This document shows positions 8,751 through 17,684 of a stretch of DNA of 64,000 nt, one piece after another. The stretch is taken from assembly GCA_025060325.1 (NCBI GenBank), contig JANXBW010000007.1:62001-126000 (forward strand). The letters run 5' to 3'. Source of the DNA: Thermoguttaceae bacterium. Its GTDB lineage: Bacteria; Planctomycetota; Planctomycetia; Pirellulales; Thermoguttaceae. A model generated the notes under the pieces. The model had not been told where the DNA came from and did not search any database. It was given only the letters and a program-made list of their open reading frames with translations. The translations under genes were made by a program, and so were the position numbers. Every line of letters begins with the position of its first letter. Within the stretch, counting starts at the first letter, position 1.

Positions 8751-9948
8751 ATTTGCGTATGTGGCCCGGGATGCCACCGGGCGGAAAGTGGAAGGGGTAA
8801 TTGAAGCGGCCACGCGGGCGGAAGCAACAGCGGTATTGGCCGGCCGCGGGTTGTTCCCCGTCAGTGTCGACGGTCAATTACAAAGGCCGGAGAAAATCCG
8901 ATTCGGCCGGGTGCCACGTCAGCATCTGGCAACTGTTTATCGTCAACTGGCCGATCTTCTTCGCAACGGCGTGCCGCTCCTGCGGGCACTAGATGTCATT
9001 CGGCGGCAGACCTCGCACCGAGTGATCCGGGACGTCTTGGGGGAGGTTTACCGCCGCGTGGAAGACGGCGCCTCGCTGGGGGACGCGATGGCTCGCTTTG
9101 AGCCGGTCTTTGGCGAGATGGCCGTCAGCATGGTCCGGGCGGGGGGCGAGGGTGGCTTTCTAGAAGAGTCACTTGCTCGCGTAGCAGAATTCACCGCTAT
9201 TCAGGAGGACTTGCGGAAACGCACTCTGGGGGCAATGGCCTACCCGATCCTCCTTGCCATTATGGGCACGTTGGTGACGGTGGCCCTAATGGTCTTTTTT
9301 GTGCCTTGGTTTGAACCTCTGTTTGAAAGTCTCCGTCAACGAAACGAGTTGCCTTGGATTACGGAATTCCTTTTGTCAACAAGTACCCAGCTTAAGCGAT
9401 GGAGCCCGCTTCTGCTAGTGGGCTTAGTAGGGACGGTATGGGGCCTGAGGGCGTGGGCCCGCACAGATGCTGGACGGTGGTGGGTGGACGGATTTAAACT
9501 CCGCCTGCCGGTGGCAGGGAACATCTTCCGCAATTTTGCTGTGGCGCGGTTTTGTCGGGTGCTGGGTACCCTACTTCGCAACGGTGTGCCCATCGTGCGG
9601 GCATTAGAAATCTCCAGCACAGCCACTGGGAACCGATTATTTGCAGTGGCAATCCAGAAGGCGACGCAGGACATCACCGAAGGTCGTCAACTTGCACCGC
9701 CGCTTGCTGCCTCCGGCCATTTCCCGCCGACTGTGGTGGAAATGATCGCTGTGGCTGAGCAGGCCAACACCTTGGATTCGGTGCTTCTTGATATCGCCGA
9801 CACATTGGAGCGGGATACTTGGCGGCTCTTGGAACTAGCCGTGCGACTCCTTGAGCCGGTAATGCTTATGGTCATTGCATCCGTAGTACTTGTGCTGGTG
9901 ATCGCACTTCTTTACCCAATGCTGCGGATGAGCATGGCTATCGGGTAA
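8743..9948 (+). CDS. gspF: Type II secretion inner-membrane platform protein GspF
   Basis: A 401-residue polytopic protein with the two tandem T2SSF domains expected for GspF/PilC. The start MPEFAYVARDATG is the family signature. Domain one (about 60-185) contains the LADLLRNGVPLLRAL motif. Domain two (about 265-390) repeats it as LGTLLRNGVPIVRAL. Membrane helices lie near 165-190, 220-240 and 375-398. GspF sits in the inner membrane and couples GspE ATP hydrolysis to pseudopilin extrusion. Its ATG lies inside the end of gspE, so the two are almost certainly co-translated. Downstream comes a 363-base gap before the first pseudopilin. Confidence 0.93.
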   Translation: MPEFAYVARDATGRKVEGVIEAATRAEATAVLAGRGLFPVSVDGQLQRPEKIRFGRVPRQHLATVYRQLADLLRNGVPLLRALDVIRRQTSHRVIRDVLGEVYRRVEDGASLGDAMARFEPVFGEMAVSMVRAGGEGGFLEESLARVAEFTAIQEDLRKRTLGAMAYPILLAIMGTLVTVALMVFFVPWFEPLFESLRQRNELPWITEFLLSTSTQLKRWSPLLLVGLVGTVWGLRAWARTDAGRWWVDGFKLRLPVAGNIFRNFAVARFCRVLGTLLRNGVPIVRALEISSTATGNRLFAVAIQKATQDITEGRQLAPPLAASGHFPPTVVEMIAVAEQANTLDSVLLDIADTLERDTWRLLELAVRLLEPVMLMVIASVVLVLVIALLYPMLRMSMAIG

Positions 9949-10311
9949 AGATGACGGAGGGATTGGCGCTGTAAATCCGCCGCCAAAATGGACCCTTTAC
10001 GCGACCATGCCCAGGTACGTGCCAATAGGGGTTGTGCCCGCCGGGAAATGCCCCACTGGTGAGTGATGAGGTGGTGTCTTTAGCTTCCCCGGGGTGGGTT
10101 GAAAGTTTGCTTGGAGCAAGTTCTTAAGCCAGGTTGTCGACACCAAGGAGCGGGCGTAGAAATCCCCGAGCAAGATAATTTGGGACTCTCGCGCAAAAAG
10201 CATCTCGAAAGACGGTACGCTGGTGGTGGCTCCCAAGGGCAACAAACCGCGTGTTCATCCGATAAGATCCGCATTCGTTCCAATAAAGGACAGTCGACAG
10301 GGGGAAGTGGG
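9949..10311. other. Intergenic region gspF-gspG
   Basis: The gspG frame stays open back to 10099, but the extra residues show no family similarity and the normal prepilin leader is already long from 10312. No separate gene, hairpin or RNA was recognised. Confidence 0.4.
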
Positions 10312-10830
10312 ATGACCGCTCAAATCCACATAGGATCCGGCAATAAGTTGCTGGAGGCTTCCCAGGTCAGGCGGCATTACCGGAAGGCCAATTCGTGCCC
10401 CCCAAACCGCCGGAGAAAGCCAGCCGCCTTTACGCTCGTCGAAGTGCTCCTTGTGCTTGTGATTTTGGTGATCATCGGCTCGATCGCCGTCACCGCGTAT
10501 GGCCCTATTCAGCGGCGGGCTTATATCAACGCCGCCCGGTCCCAGATTAAGGCCTTCAAGACACCGTTAAATGCGTACCAGTTGGATGTGGGCGACTACC
10601 CATCAAGCGCCCAGGGACTGGAAGCCCTCCGCTATCCGCCGGGTGATCTCCCCGATCCTACAAAATGGCAGGGTCCCTATTTGGATAGCGATGTGCCCCT
10701 CGATCCCTGGGGGAATCCTTACCGGTACGAATATCCAGGCCGCTATGACCCGACTCAGCCAGATATTTGGTCGGCCGGGCCCGATGGCATAGACGGTACG
10801 GATGATGATATCGGCAGTTGGCAGCAATAG
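10312..10830 (+). CDS. gspG: Major pseudopilin GspG
   Basis: A 172-residue major pseudopilin. A long basic leader of 39 residues ends at PAA, followed by Phe40-Thr-Leu-Val-Glu44 and a hydrophobic helix. Cleavage would be after Ala39, so the usual Gly at -1 is replaced by Ala. Glu at +5 is kept. The globular part has the GspG hallmarks: LDVGDYPSSAQGLEAL, GPYLDSDVPLDPWGNPY and the calcium-site tail SAGPDGIDGTDDDI. The ATG at 10312 was chosen because AGGGGG lies shortly upstream; an in-frame start at 10099 would give an implausible leader of about 110 residues. It forms the shaft of the secretion pseudopilus. Confidence 0.92.
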   Translation: MTAQIHIGSGNKLLEASQVRRHYRKANSCPPNRRRKPAAFTLVEVLLVLVILVIIGSIAVTAYGPIQRRAYINAARSQIKAFKTPLNAYQLDVGDYPSSAQGLEALRYPPGDLPDPTKWQGPYLDSDVPLDPWGNPYRYEYPGRYDPTQPDIWSAGPDGIDGTDDDIGSWQQ

Positions 10831-10899
10831 CTTCCCAGACCGGGTTGGTGGAGCACATCGGGTGCAGCCGAATGAATCTCTTCCGAATGACGGTGCCCC

Positions 10900-11646
10900 A
10901 TGGTAGGCGGAAACTGGGCAAAGAAACCGCCGGCATGCTTCTGCGCTCCTCGCTGGGGCTGGTCCGCTTGTAAGCGTTCTCGGGTAACAGGTCCGGTTGA
11001 TTTACGGAAAGTTCCAACCGGCTTTACACTCCTTGAGGTCCTCCTTGTTCTGGCTCTTATGGTTGTTTTTGGGAGCATGGCATGGCCCGCTTTGCGCTGG
11101 ACACTGGGGGCGCAGCGCCTGCGAGCGGCGGCGGAACAAATCCGGGTGGAGTGGACGCGTACCCGATTGGCGGCGATCAAGAATCAAGTGCCCTATGTTT
11201 TTCGCTACGTTCCCGGCGAAAGCGTTTACACAATCGAGCCAGTAACTGGGGCGATGTCCACTTTCGGAAGCTTTCAAGGTTCGTGGGACATGCCCGTCGG
11301 TTATGCTGGGCAAATGGGGGATATTACAGCGGGAACTTTCGGGGCCGGACCGACTAGTTCGCAAGGTGCGGAGCGCTCTCTGCCGGAAGGAATCGTCTTC
11401 TTTTCGGGAACAAGCAACTTGGACCTCCGCGGTCAGACGATCCTGGAAGAGTGGTCCGCCCTCACAGGCAACTATGCGGCCGGCTGGATGGAGAGCGTGA
11501 TCTTCTACCCGGACGGCACAGCCACAGATGCCGAGGTGGTCCTCGAAAGTGACCAAGGTCGGCAGGTAAGCGTGTGGATCCGCGGGCTGACAGGAGTGGT
11601 CCAAGTGGGACCAGTGGTCCGGGCGGAGACCACATCCGGCTTGTAG
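10900..11646 (+). CDS. gspH: Minor pseudopilin GspH-like
   Basis: A 248-residue type IV pilin-like protein. The leader is 41 residues, with cleavage predicted between Gly41 and Phe42 (PTG|FTLLEV) followed by a hydrophobic helix. The next part, LRAAAEQIRVEWTRTRLAAIKNQV, is typical of GspH/FimT minor pseudopilins, and the rest is beta-rich. In the type II system GspH joins GspI, J and K at the tip or along the pseudopilus. The leader contains four cysteines or tryptophan-rich segments that are unusual, so the true start could lie further in. Order in the cluster (after gspG, before gspI) supports the call. Confidence 0.85.
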   Translation: MVGGNWAKKPPACFCAPRWGWSACKRSRVTGPVDLRKVPTGFTLLEVLLVLALMVVFGSMAWPALRWTLGAQRLRAAAEQIRVEWTRTRLAAIKNQVPYVFRYVPGESVYTIEPVTGAMSTFGSFQGSWDMPVGYAGQMGDITAGTFGAGPTSSQGAERSLPEGIVFFSGTSNLDLRGQTILEEWSALTGNYAAGWMESVIFYPDGTATDAEVVLESDQGRQVSVWIRGLTGVVQVGPVVRAETTSGL

Positions 11647-11867
11647 ATGAAAAACGAGACCGTTTACCGGAAGCTCAAGTAATAGTCTTGATTGTTGTCA
11701 ACGGGAGCAAGTACCAAAGGGGTCCGGCAAGACGAAGATGGGGTCGGACGACCGCTGAATGACCCAATTCCGCCCTCAGGAGTGGGCAACTGAATTTGCC
11801 AACAGACGTGTATATCCACACTTTGCTATCCAGCTTTTAGCCGAGAATTTGCCCGAGGCCTGCGGCG

Positions 11868-12587
11868 ATGCCGGGAGTATTCCGTCGCTCCCAATCAATT
11901 AGAGGTGCGTTCTCGCTACTTGAGGTGATCTTGGCGCTGGCCATCCTCGGAGGGGCGCTTGCCGTGCTTGGCGAAGTGGCTCGGATGGCCATGCGCAATG
12001 CCGCCCGAACACGCGACTTGGCCCAGGCTCAGCTTCTTTGCGAAGCAAAATTGGCCGAAATCCTTGCCGGCGTGGAACCGCCCGAACCTATCACCGGCGC
12101 CCCAATGGAGACAGGCCAGGTTCCGGATTGGCTCTACTCCATCGACGTGGCAGCCCTTGATGTCGAGGGCCTTATAGAAGTTCGCGTGACGGTCGAGCAA
12201 GACCTTCCACCGGAAAAGCGGCCAGTCCGGTACACGTTGGTCCGCTGGATGGTCGACCCGCTCAGTGTCACCGAGGTGGACTTAGTGGCGGAAGCAGAGG
12301 CGGCCTCCGAACAGGCATCCACCGGCCAGCAAAGAACTGGCACACAGTCCGGCTCAAGCCAGACGGGGACAAGCGGGACCCCAGGAGGTGGTTCAGGCAC
12401 ACCGGCGCCATCCGGTGGACCTTCAACCGAACCTTCGGGCGGCGCGATGCCGGGCGGACCGACCCCCAGCACACCCGGCTCAGCCCAGCCACCGCAAGGA
12501 CCAAATATGCCTCCTTCTGGCACACCGGGTGGTGGGCCCACTGGACCTGGTGAAAGTCGCCCGGAACAACCTTTCCGTGGGCGATAA
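11868..12587 (+). CDS. gspI: Minor pseudopilin GspI-like with Pro/Gly/Ser-rich tail
   Basis: A 239-residue pseudopilin. The short leader ends at RGA, with cleavage predicted between Ala14 and Phe15 (FSLLEVILALAIL), Glu at +5, and a hydrophobic helix. ARTRDLAQAQLLCEAKLAEILAG (about residues 45-67) matches the GspI helix in which the QLLCEAKLAE-like motif is typical. The globular domain is short (to about residue 140). The last 95 residues are low-complexity Gly/Pro/Ser/Thr/Gln, which is not a feature of proteobacterial GspI. It may be a flexible extension at the pseudopilus tip. There is a 221-base gap before it and 223 bases to gspJ. Confidence 0.82.
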   Translation: MPGVFRRSQSIRGAFSLLEVILALAILGGALAVLGEVARMAMRNAARTRDLAQAQLLCEAKLAEILAGVEPPEPITGAPMETGQVPDWLYSIDVAALDVEGLIEVRVTVEQDLPPEKRPVRYTLVRWMVDPLSVTEVDLVAEAEAASEQASTGQQRTGTQSGSSQTGTSGTPGGGSGTPAPSGGPSTEPSGGAMPGGPTPSTPGSAQPPQGPNMPPSGTPGGGPTGPGESRPEQPFRGR

Positions 12588-12609
12588 GGGGCCTGGTTAG
12601 TAGCCCTTT

Positions 12610-12753
12610 GTGCCGGGATCAAGGAGGGGAGGCATATTAAGCAAGCTGCTGGAAGAGGCAATCGAAAACAACGGAGTCGAAACGGCGGCATTAGGAACCA
12701 GTGAGATTGAGACAATTCAGATTGGGGTCGCGAGGATCCTGCGGTGCTCGTAG
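12610..12753 (+). CDS. Candidate 47-residue small protein between gspI and gspJ
   Basis: An open frame bounded by TAG at both ends with a GTG at 12610. Residues 9-47 read like an amphipathic helical protein (ILSKLLEEAIENNGVETA, then SEIETIQIGVARIL). A very strong ribosome-binding site (AAGGAGGGGAGG, 12621-12632) lies inside the frame, just before codons ATA and TTA at 12634. A shorter product with a non-standard start is therefore possible. No family was recognised. It may be chance, a remnant, or a real small gene. Confidence 0.25.
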   Translation: MPGSRRGGILSKLLEEAIENNGVETAALGTSEIETIQIGVARILRCS

Positions 12754-12810
12754 CTCCGTAAGTGCTCCAAACCAACCATCCGCGATGGCCTGCGGAAGGT
12801 GACGAGAAAG

Positions 12811-14001
12811 ATGAATGTCCATTTCGCGAGGCAAACCCAGGGAATGTGCCCAAGGTGCATGGCTCAAAGAGGCTTCACACTGCTTGAACTGGTATTAGCC
12901 TTCGGCCTACTGGTAGTGGTCCTGGGGGCGCTTGCTTTGTCCGTGGATCTCCATTTACGGGTATCGCAGCTTGGTAGGCAACGGGTGGAAGAAGCCCAGC
13001 TTGCGCGGGTAATTCTCCAGCGGATAGCCGACGACATTCGAGGTGCGGTGCCCCCGCAAACGGCAGATTTCGAGTCTCTTGCAAAAACCCTTTCCAGCCT
13101 ATTGGAAGGGGTGGAAACCTTGCCGCTTTCGGACGCGGGGCTAACCGAATCGGAGTCACAAGGGCAATCGGGTCAACAAACTTCCGGAGGTTCTAGTCAG
13201 CAAGGAACCAATCGGTCCTCAGGCAGTCAAAGTTCCGGGCAAATGTCAACGGGTAGTGGTGGCAGCATGTCAACCGGCTCAAGTGGCAGCGGAGAGACCA
13301 GCTCTGAAAGCGGTGAATCGGAAGAGGGGGAGGAGGAAACTACGGAAACCATCCTCGGCGTTCCGCGGTCTGTACCTGGGCTTTACGGTGGGCCAGATTG
13401 GCTTCAAGTGGACGTAAGCCGAATCCCCCGACCGGACGAATATCAGGCCTTTTGGCCCACGGGTATAACCGGCAGCGAAGGCTGGGAACTGAATCGCGTG
13501 AGCGAAATGAAAACTATCCTCTATGGCCTAATGATCCCCGGAAGCACCATGAGCATGTCCCAGACTTTGGTCAGCACGGATGCCTGGGGGCTGTACCGCG
13601 ACGAAGTGGACCGCGCCGCCGGAGCATTGGCCAGCGAGCAGAATGTGCTGGACCAAAAAGTCCGGAGTGTCGGCCCGCTTGCTCCAGAAGTCGTGTGGCT
13701 TGAGTTCTGGTACTTCGATGGCATCCAGTGGTATGACTCATGGGACAGCGAGGCGCAGGGTGGCCTTCCGGTGGCAATTGAGGTCATTATCGGCCTAGAT
13801 ATGTCCCGAAGCCCAGCCGTGGCAAACGCTGCGGCCACTGAGCTTGCTGGCTCCGAGCCGGTCCTCAATGAACCACAGACATTGTACCGGACGGTTATCT
13901 ATCTCCCAGTAGCACAGCCGACAGCAAGCCAGACGGCGAGCACGGAAGAGTTGTCAACAGGTTCGGAAACATCCGAACAATCGAGCTCGGGGTCTCAGTG
14001 A
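12811..14001 (+). CDS. gspJ: Minor pseudopilin GspJ-like with Ser/Gly-rich insert
   Basis: A 396-residue pseudopilin counted from the ATG at 12811; GTG at 12799 or internal Met codons at 12844 and 12859 are alternatives. Cleavage is predicted at RG|FTLLEL, followed by a hydrophobic helix and a segment (ARVILQRIADDIRGAV) typical of GspJ. About 75 residues of Ser/Gly/Gln/Thr-rich low complexity (near coordinates 13140-13350) interrupt the globular domain. The later part (TILYGLMIPG, VVWLEFWYFDGIQWYDSWD, LPVAIEVII) matches the GspJ beta domain, where a VxxLxFRYYDGxxWxxxWD-like motif is typical. The C-terminus is again Ser/Thr/Glu-rich. GspJ forms the pseudopilus tip with GspI and GspK. Confidence 0.85.
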   Translation: MNVHFARQTQGMCPRCMAQRGFTLLELVLAFGLLVVVLGALALSVDLHLRVSQLGRQRVEEAQLARVILQRIADDIRGAVPPQTADFESLAKTLSSLLEGVETLPLSDAGLTESESQGQSGQQTSGGSSQQGTNRSSGSQSSGQMSTGSGGSMSTGSSGSGETSSESGESEEGEEETTETILGVPRSVPGLYGGPDWLQVDVSRIPRPDEYQAFWPTGITGSEGWELNRVSEMKTILYGLMIPGSTMSMSQTLVSTDAWGLYRDEVDRAAGALASEQNVLDQKVRSVGPLAPEVVWLEFWYFDGIQWYDSWDSEAQGGLPVAIEVIIGLDMSRSPAVANAAATELAGSEPVLNEPQTLYRTVIYLPVAQPTASQTASTEELSTGSETSEQSSSGSQ

Positions 14002-14134
14002 GTTGGCAGGAGGGTTGGATGGTTTAGGCACATTCATAGCTCAATCGACAGAAAGTGGTCCGTTCTCCACTTAAAGAGCAGCGTAGTTTATTCGTTAACA
14101 GTCCGCAGATGTAAACGGATGGATCTAACTTAGA

Positions 14135-15829
14135 ATGCCACGGTCACAGCTGCCATCCTCAAAACGACCAAGAGCCAACAGGCGCTGGCGGGCCATGGTG
14201 CTTGTGCTCGTCCTGGCCGTGGTGCCGGTCTTAAGCCTCGTAGCGCTGACTTATTCTGAGCTGATGTTAACGGAGTATGAGGCGGCGATTATTTCCGGCA
14301 GGCGCGGCCAAGCACGGGAAATTGCCCTTTCCGGCCTGGATGCCGTCAGGATGTTCTTAACGCTGGATGCGGATACCCAAGCCCAAGCCGGCGGAAGTTA
14401 CGACAATCCCTCGTTGTGGTCGGAGAAGATCGTTGTCGACGATAGCGATCCGCGGGGGCGCGGCCGATTTACGATCATCGCTCCGAATCTCCAAGATGGT
14501 GACTACGCAGGCGTTCGTCATGGAATCCAAGACGAATCCACTCGGCTCAACCTTAACGCCCTGTTAGTAATCGAACAGCGCTTCCCGGGTGCGGGAAGAC
14601 AACTTCTGATGGCCTTGCCAGGGATGACCGAGGACGTGGCGGATGCCATCTTGGACTGGATCGATAGCGACGACGAGCCTCGCGAATTTGGCTGCGAGGC
14701 CGAGTACTATCTTTCCCTTGACCCTCCTTACCAGCCCAAAAACGGACCGTTGGAGACGATCGAGGAACTCCTGCTTGTTCGTGGCGTGACTCCGGAGCTT
14801 CTTTTCGGGGCAGACACTAACCGCAATGGTGTGCTCGATTCGGGCGACGCAGATCCGACCAGTTTGGCGGAACTTCAGGGCTTGGGGGAAGAGGCTTACC
14901 TCGGCTGGGCAAGCTACCTGACACTTTGGAGCATGGAGCTTAACTTAAAGCCGGACGGCACACCGAAAATCTACGTCAACAAAGACGACCTGGAAACCCT
15001 TTATTCGGAAATCGAGGAGGTCTTGGGAAGCACCTGGGCGACTTTCATTGTCGCCTACCGTCAGCAGCAACAGTCTAACGAAAGCGGAGGCGCCGGGAGT
15101 CAGGAAAATAACCCTCAAAATGATCAACAAGAAGGCGACGATGAAGGCGGGGGGCGCTCCGGAGGTTCCTCCTCGACCCAAGTAGAGACCGAACCTTCCG
15201 GGGAAATTGATTTCACTCGCCCGGCCCGAACCCGGATCCGCACCATCCTCGATTTGATCGGTGCCCAGGTCCGCGTCCAGTATGCTGACCAAGAAGAAAC
15301 GAAGACGTTGGCTTCCCCATGCCCCAATGAACCGGGGGCGATAGCCACGCAGCTACCCCTGCTGATGGAAAACTTGACCGCGGTCGATTCGCCGGTGCTA
15401 TTTGGTCGCATCAACATCAACTTGGCACCCCGGGCAGTCTTGCGGGGCATCCCCGGCATGAGCGACGAAATTGTCGAGGAGATCATTGCCCGACGTCCGC
15501 AAGATCCGTCTCAGGCGGATATCCTTTATCGATACGAAACTTGGATCCTCTGCGAAGGGATCGTCACTTTGGAGGAAATGAAAACCCTGATGCCGTTTAT
15601 ATGCGCGGGCGGATGTATCTACAGAGTCCAAGTGGTGGGCTACTACGACGGGGGCGGGCCGTTTTCCCGGCTTGAGGCCATTTTGGATGCAAGTAAGTTG
15701 CCCCCGCGGATTCTCTTTTGGCGCGACCTCAGCCATTTGGGCCTCGGGTGGACACCCCAGGGTGCATCGGCTGGTTTTATTGGCTGGTCGGGAGCTAGCG
15801 GGTGGGACCGGACTATAAACCGTTATTAG
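14135..15829 (+). CDS. gspK: Type II secretion minor pseudopilin GspK-like
   Basis: A 564-residue GspK family protein, larger than the usual 300-350. A basic N-terminus (ANRRWRAM) precedes a membrane helix (VLVLVLAVVPVLSLVAL, about 20-38) and a GspK-like helix (EAAIISGRRGQAREIALSGLD). A helix-hairpin-helix-like part contains LNLNALL, LPGMTEDVADAILDWIDSDDEPRE, YYLSL and PLETIEELLLVRGVTPELLFG, which are signature elements. A second such element (INLAPRAVLRGIPGMSDEIVEEIIARR) lies near residue 430. About 45 residues of Gln/Asn/Gly/Glu low complexity separate the two halves. GspK caps the pseudopilus. The prepilin cleavage site is poorly formed. Confidence 0.88.
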   Translation: MPRSQLPSSKRPRANRRWRAMVLVLVLAVVPVLSLVALTYSELMLTEYEAAIISGRRGQAREIALSGLDAVRMFLTLDADTQAQAGGSYDNPSLWSEKIVVDDSDPRGRGRFTIIAPNLQDGDYAGVRHGIQDESTRLNLNALLVIEQRFPGAGRQLLMALPGMTEDVADAILDWIDSDDEPREFGCEAEYYLSLDPPYQPKNGPLETIEELLLVRGVTPELLFGADTNRNGVLDSGDADPTSLAELQGLGEEAYLGWASYLTLWSMELNLKPDGTPKIYVNKDDLETLYSEIEEVLGSTWATFIVAYRQQQQSNESGGAGSQENNPQNDQQEGDDEGGGRSGGSSSTQVETEPSGEIDFTRPARTRIRTILDLIGAQVRVQYADQEETKTLASPCPNEPGAIATQLPLLMENLTAVDSPVLFGRININLAPRAVLRGIPGMSDEIVEEIIARRPQDPSQADILYRYETWILCEGIVTLEEMKTLMPFICAGGCIYRVQVVGYYDGGGPFSRLEAILDASKLPPRILFWRDLSHLGLGWTPQGASAGFIGWSGASGWDRTINRY

Positions 15830-16139
15830 CGGCCCCTCCCCGCCTCACCATGCCTGCGAAAACACCGCTCTGACCTGTATTTGCTCGACCTTCCCGCCAC
15901 GGTGAGCCAATAATGGAAAAAGAGTCGTCTCGGGCTCGGGACGCCGAGTTTGACTGCACCAGTAGCAGGGCTGATGTCGAGAATGTTTTGCGGAAGGTCA
16001 AGTAGCTTTTTACTTCCAGGGGGCGGGGTAAAAACGTTTGGAGTAAAAGAGAACAGGTTTCCGTGGGTACCGATTGGGGTTTGCCGAAAAGGGCAGCTTC
16101 CGGATTGCTCGGTAAGATAGCGAAACGCAGAGCCTATTT
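15830..16139. other. Intergenic region gspK-gspL
   Basis: A 310-base gap within the secretion cluster. It contains one short open frame that could encode a 30-residue peptide (15913-16005). Otherwise nothing was recognised. Confidence 0.35.
15913..16005 (+). CDS. Candidate 30-residue peptide
   Basis: ATG to TAG encodes a charged peptide beginning MEKESSRARDAEF and ending ENVLRKVK. No good ribosome-binding site and no family match were recognised. Reported only because its codons look gene-like. Confidence 0.15.
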   Translation: MEKESSRARDAEFDCTSSRADVENVLRKVK

Positions 16140-17684
16140 ATGCCCAAAGTCGTAGCGTTTGAATGGAATGCGGAGCAACTGCGGGTCATTCAAGCGCGGA
16201 TTGCTGGCCGGTCCGCTAGCTTGGAGAAATTGTGGACCTTCAACCTGCCCACTCCGCCTGAAGAGCGCGATCAGCCGGAGACTCCTCTTTCAGAGAAACT
16301 TGCTCAACAAGTTGGCGAGCTTTTAGGGTCGTTGAAGCTTCCGCGGTGCGAAGCCCTGGTTGTCGTTAGCCGGGCCCATGTGGAACTTCGCCAATTGACA
16401 CTACCGCCGGCTCCGGATGAAGAATTGCCGGACATGGTCCGCTTTCAGGCCAGCCGGGAGTTCACGGCCCTTGAGGAGGACTGGCCTCTTGACTTTTGCC
16501 CCTTGGATGCCGATCCCTCGCAACCGCGCAATGTGCTAGCCGCGGCTATGCATCCGCGGTTGATGGCTCGCTTGCAGGAGGTGTGCCAAAGACATCGTCT
16601 ACGTCTCGTACGCGTGGGTGTCCGGCCGTTTACGGCCGCGTCGGTTATCCTCCGTGCCGGTGCGGACATTCGGAGCACGCCAGCTTTGCTGGTGGGGCTT
16701 TTTTCGGACGAAGCCGATCTGTCGCTTATCCTCGACGGCCAGGTCGTCCTCAGTCGCTGTGCCCGCTTGCACGGCGATCCGCTTCAAGACGAGCAAGGTG
16801 TTTTTGACCTCGTGGGGCAGGTCAGGCGGACGATCGCGGCAGCACAGGGGATGCTCGGGGCCCGCCGGGTGGAGAAGGTTGTGCTTTGCGGCGCCGGTCA
16901 AGCAACCCTGGCACTGGCCGAGCGACTACGTGGGGAATTGCGCCAGGAGATTGTGGTCTTTGACCCCACGCTCCTTCCGGCCATTGCGGGAGCCATCGGT
17001 CAAGTTGGGGCAGATACCCTCGGCCAATTCGTGCCTTTGGTCGGCATTTTGGAAGAGCACGCCGGGCAAGCTCCGCCGACCCTCGATTTTGTCCATCCGC
17101 GGCGTCGGCCGGCCCCACCGAGCCGTCGGCCTTATGTGGTGGCAGGCCTGGTGACCGCAGCGATAGTCCTGGCTGGCACTTTTGTCTACGGCTACGCTCA
17201 GGATGTCGCCAGACGAGAGGAGATTCGCCAACTACAAGACCGCCTTAAGTCGCTTGAGGCTCGCGATCGACAGCTTAGCCAACTAGAGCAGAAGGTCAAC
17301 GAGCTGTCGGCTTGGGAAGGGGAAAGCGTCAACTGGTTGGATGAGCTTTATCGGCTGGCCAGCAAGTTGCCCGGAAGCGAAGAACTGATGCTCCGGCAGA
17401 TTAAGGGCACGGCTGTCGCCGGGGGAGGACAGATAGAAATCGACGGCGTGGCACGGTCGCTTGAGGCCATTCAGAAGGCCGAGCTTGACCTTCAGGACGA
17501 CACTCACGCTGTCGCCGGGAAGAGTAAAAATGAATTAGCTTCCGGGAAGCATTATCGGTACGAATTTCGGTCCACTATCCGCGTCCAAAGGCAGGCGGAA
17601 AAGACCGCGCAGACAGGGGCTTCGCGGACAAGTCCCGCTCGCACCGTCCGAAGAACCCTCCTGCCGCCTCGGGGACAACCGTAA
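16140..17684 (+). CDS. gspL: GspL-like (PilM-PilN type) assembly protein
   Basis: A 514-residue bitopic protein. Residues 1-310 resemble the actin-like cytoplasmic fold of PilM/GspL: short acidic start MPKVVAFEWN, LLVGLF-S-DEADLSLI as a phosphate-type loop and VEKVVLCGAG near 240. Then a basic proline-rich stretch, one membrane helix (YVVAGLVTAAIVLAGTFVYGY, about 330-350), a coiled coil (EEIRQLQDRLKSLEARDRQL) and a PilN-like ferredoxin-type periplasmic domain (WLDELYRLASKLP, IEIDGVARSLEAI). GspL links GspE to GspM in the inner membrane. The stop overlaps the next start (TAATG), which suggests coupled translation. Distinguishing GspL from a fused PilM-PilN is not possible, and the two are homologous. 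Confidence 0.82.
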   Translation: MPKVVAFEWNAEQLRVIQARIAGRSASLEKLWTFNLPTPPEERDQPETPLSEKLAQQVGELLGSLKLPRCEALVVVSRAHVELRQLTLPPAPDEELPDMVRFQASREFTALEEDWPLDFCPLDADPSQPRNVLAAAMHPRLMARLQEVCQRHRLRLVRVGVRPFTAASVILRAGADIRSTPALLVGLFSDEADLSLILDGQVVLSRCARLHGDPLQDEQGVFDLVGQVRRTIAAAQGMLGARRVEKVVLCGAGQATLALAERLRGELRQEIVVFDPTLLPAIAGAIGQVGADTLGQFVPLVGILEEHAGQAPPTLDFVHPRRRPAPPSRRPYVVAGLVTAAIVLAGTFVYGYAQDVARREEIRQLQDRLKSLEARDRQLSQLEQKVNELSAWEGESVNWLDELYRLASKLPGSEELMLRQIKGTAVAGGGQIEIDGVARSLEAIQKAELDLQDDTHAVAGKSKNELASGKHYRYEFRSTIRVQRQAEKTAQTGASRTSPARTVRRTLLPPRGQP

